DNA of 6,225 nucleotides, from positions 1 through 6,225 of the forward strand of contig JAEENZ010000074.1 of assembly GCA_016283985.1 (NCBI GenBank), in the 5' to 3' direction. Numbering within the stretch: the first letter of the stretch is position 1; each line of letters begins with the position of its first letter. Below, piece after piece: positions 5,244 to 6,225 of this stretch. Source of the stretch: Bacteroidales bacterium. Lineage in GTDB: Bacteria; Bacteroidota; Bacteroidia; Bacteroidales; UBA932. The notes under the pieces are model-generated. The model was not told the DNA's origin. It saw only the letters and a program-made list of their open reading frames with translations, and did no database searches. Made by a program: the position numbers and the translations under genes.

Positions 5244-6225
5244 ATGGTTAGATTAATGTTGGTTGCCGCTATGGCCGTTGCCCCGGTGGCAATGCCCCGG
5301 AACGCGGCGGATACGGTGCAGGCCCCGGCCGTCCTGTCGCTGGACCAGGCCATACAGATAGCCCTGGACGAAAGCCCATCCATCAAAATAGCGGACATGG
5401 AAGTACAGCGCGCAGAGTTCGCCAAGAAAGGCAGCTACGCGATGCTCTTCCCCCAGATAGGCGCATCGGCTTCCTATCAGCGCACGATCAAGAAGCAGGT
5501 CATGTACATGGGCGGCGGCGACGACGATGAAGGCAGCGGAGGCGGCATGTCCAGCATGATGTCCGGCATCCTGGATCCCATAATGTATTATATCAACGAG
5601 CTCTATAAAGGCACCGGAGTGCCCTTCGTGCCCTATGTCCCCAAACCTAGCACGACCGATGACTCCAACGACGGAGGCATCGCGGTCGGCCGCTGGAATA
5701 CTTTCAACGCAGGCATAACGGCATCCATGCCCCTCATCAACGCCCAGCTCTGGAAGAGTCTGGAGATCTCCGGCGAAAGCGTGGACCTGGCTGTGGAGAA
5801 GGCCCGCACTTCCAAGCTCGAAACCGTGAACCAGGTCAAGCAGGCCTACTTTGCCGTGCTCCTCGCTAAGGAGGCAAAGCAAGTCTATGAAAGCGTTTAC
5901 CAGAACGCCATGCAGAACCTTGAGCTCACCCAGAAGAAGTACAACGCCTCCAAGGCTTCCGAACTCGATCTCGCGCGCGCCAAGACCACGGTCGCGAACG
6001 CCGTCCCGGACGTGTTCAACTCCGAGAACTCCATCTACCTCAGCCTGTGGCAGCTGAAGGCCATCATGGGCATAGACCTGGAAGCCGATATCGATGTCAA
6101 GGACTCCCTCCTGGTCTATTCGGACAGCATGTCCAGGGTGATAAACGACAGCGACCTCGCCCTCACGAACAACAGCGCCCTGCGCCAGCTCGAGATTCAG
6201 GCCGACCAGCTCGCCAACTCCATCA
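5244..6225 (+). CDS. TolC-family outer-membrane efflux protein (3' end outside window)
   Basis: An open frame of 327 codons with no stop before the right edge. Residues 1-22 form a short signal peptide (MVRLMLVAAMAVAPVAM..., likely cleavage after Ala-Ala before Asp23). The mature start, LSLDQAIQIALDESPSIKIA (31-50), is the typical first helix of outer-membrane efflux proteins, followed by a helix and beta-strand region (LFPQIGASASYQ, 68-79; WNTFNAGITASMPLIN, 151-166) and long amphipathic helices (170-280) with the motif ELTQKKYNASKASELDLARA (227-246). The family forms trimeric channels through the outer membrane and periplasm, working with an adaptor and an inner-membrane pump, whose genes often follow. 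An unusual Gly/Asp/Ser/Met-rich insertion lies at 89-108, probably an external loop. No upstream in-frame ATG exists between the terminator and 5244. The N-terminal half is complete; substrate cannot be told. Confidence 0.93.
   Translation, partial: MVRLMLVAAMAVAPVAMPRNAADTVQAPAVLSLDQAIQIALDESPSIKIADMEVQRAEFAKKGSYAMLFPQIGASASYQRTIKKQVMYMGGGDDDEGSGGGMSSMMSGILDPIMYYINELYKGTGVPFVPYVPKPSTTDDSNDGGIAVGRWNTFNAGITASMPLINAQLWKSLEISGESVDLAVEKARTSKLETVNQVKQAYFAVLLAKEAKQVYESVYQNAMQNLELTQKKYNASKASELDLARAKTTVANAVPDVFNSENSIYLSLWQLKAIMGIDLEADIDVKDSLLVYSDSMSRVINDSDLALTNNSALRQLEIQADQLANSI

Noticed and set aside
5021..5425. N-terminal extension of the kinase frame by 135 codons to 5425
   Set aside because: It would translate the antisense of the tRNA-Val gene and of the start of the TolC-like gene, and would bury the clear signal peptide at MRKTV. 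The real start is 5020.
5253..5882. A 209-codon minus-strand frame opposite the TolC-like gene
   Set aside because: The plus strand encodes a convincing TolC-family protein across the same bases; the minus frame is His/Gly/Ala-rich with no recognisable motif, a typical shadow of GC-rich coding DNA.
1..6225. CRISPR arrays, insertion sequences, phage genes or long direct repeats
   Set aside because: Reading both strands showed no repeated spacer units, transposase motifs, terminal inverted repeats or integrase. The tRNA 3' end is not repeated downstream, so there is no sign of an element integrated at the tRNA within the window.

Overview
The window looks like a chromosomal segment from a member of the Bacteroidota, probably a Bacteroidales relative with about 50-55% GC. 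Three things point there. Promoter-like boxes match the phylum's TAnnTTTG -7 consensus, precisely in front of a tRNA and of a kinase gene. Start codons are preceded by AT-rich DNA rather than Shine-Dalgarno sequences. The histidine kinase also has a large periplasmic TPR-like helical sensor, an architecture common in this phylum. Genus cannot be told from the sequence alone.

Layout. Positions 19-5020 on the minus strand form one tightly packed run of five genes, read right to left: a sensor histidine kinase (3071-5020), a stand-alone receiver protein (2648-3067), the lipoprotein-modifying enzyme Lgt (1764-2651), a helical-repeat membrane protein with no kinase domain (419-1759), and a small two-helix membrane protein (19-441). 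Spacings are +3 bp, a 4-bp ATGA overlap, +4 bp and a 23-bp overlap, so a single transcript is very likely. The 223-bp gap at 5021-5243 holds back-to-back promoter boxes (minus strand for the kinase, plus strand for the tRNA), a tRNA-Val(GAC) gene, a strong hairpin terminator and a weaker promoter candidate. From 5244 a plus-strand TolC-family outer-membrane efflux gene runs off the right edge. The left edge (1-18) is too short to show whether the operon continues; an ATG at 7-5 on the minus strand could open another gene.

How the genes may work together. The kinase would sense something in the periplasm and pass phosphate from His431 to Asp64 of the receiver. That receiver has no output domain, so the final effector is not visible here. 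The fourth gene has the same signal peptide-helical sensor-TM layout as the kinase sensor but stops where a HisKA domain would begin, and its last residues resemble a HisKA segment missing the phospho-accepting histidine. Lgt is a housekeeping enzyme that sits inside this signalling operon; none of the visible exported proteins has a lipobox, so the link is positional only.

The most notable points are: kinase and receiver lie in the same frame, split by one TAA codon; a possible kinase-less paralogue of the sensor; an apparently near-leaderless kinase transcript; and an unusual Gly/Asp/Met-rich insertion in the TolC-like protein. None of this amounts to a clearly new system; the operon's arrangement is the part worth following up.
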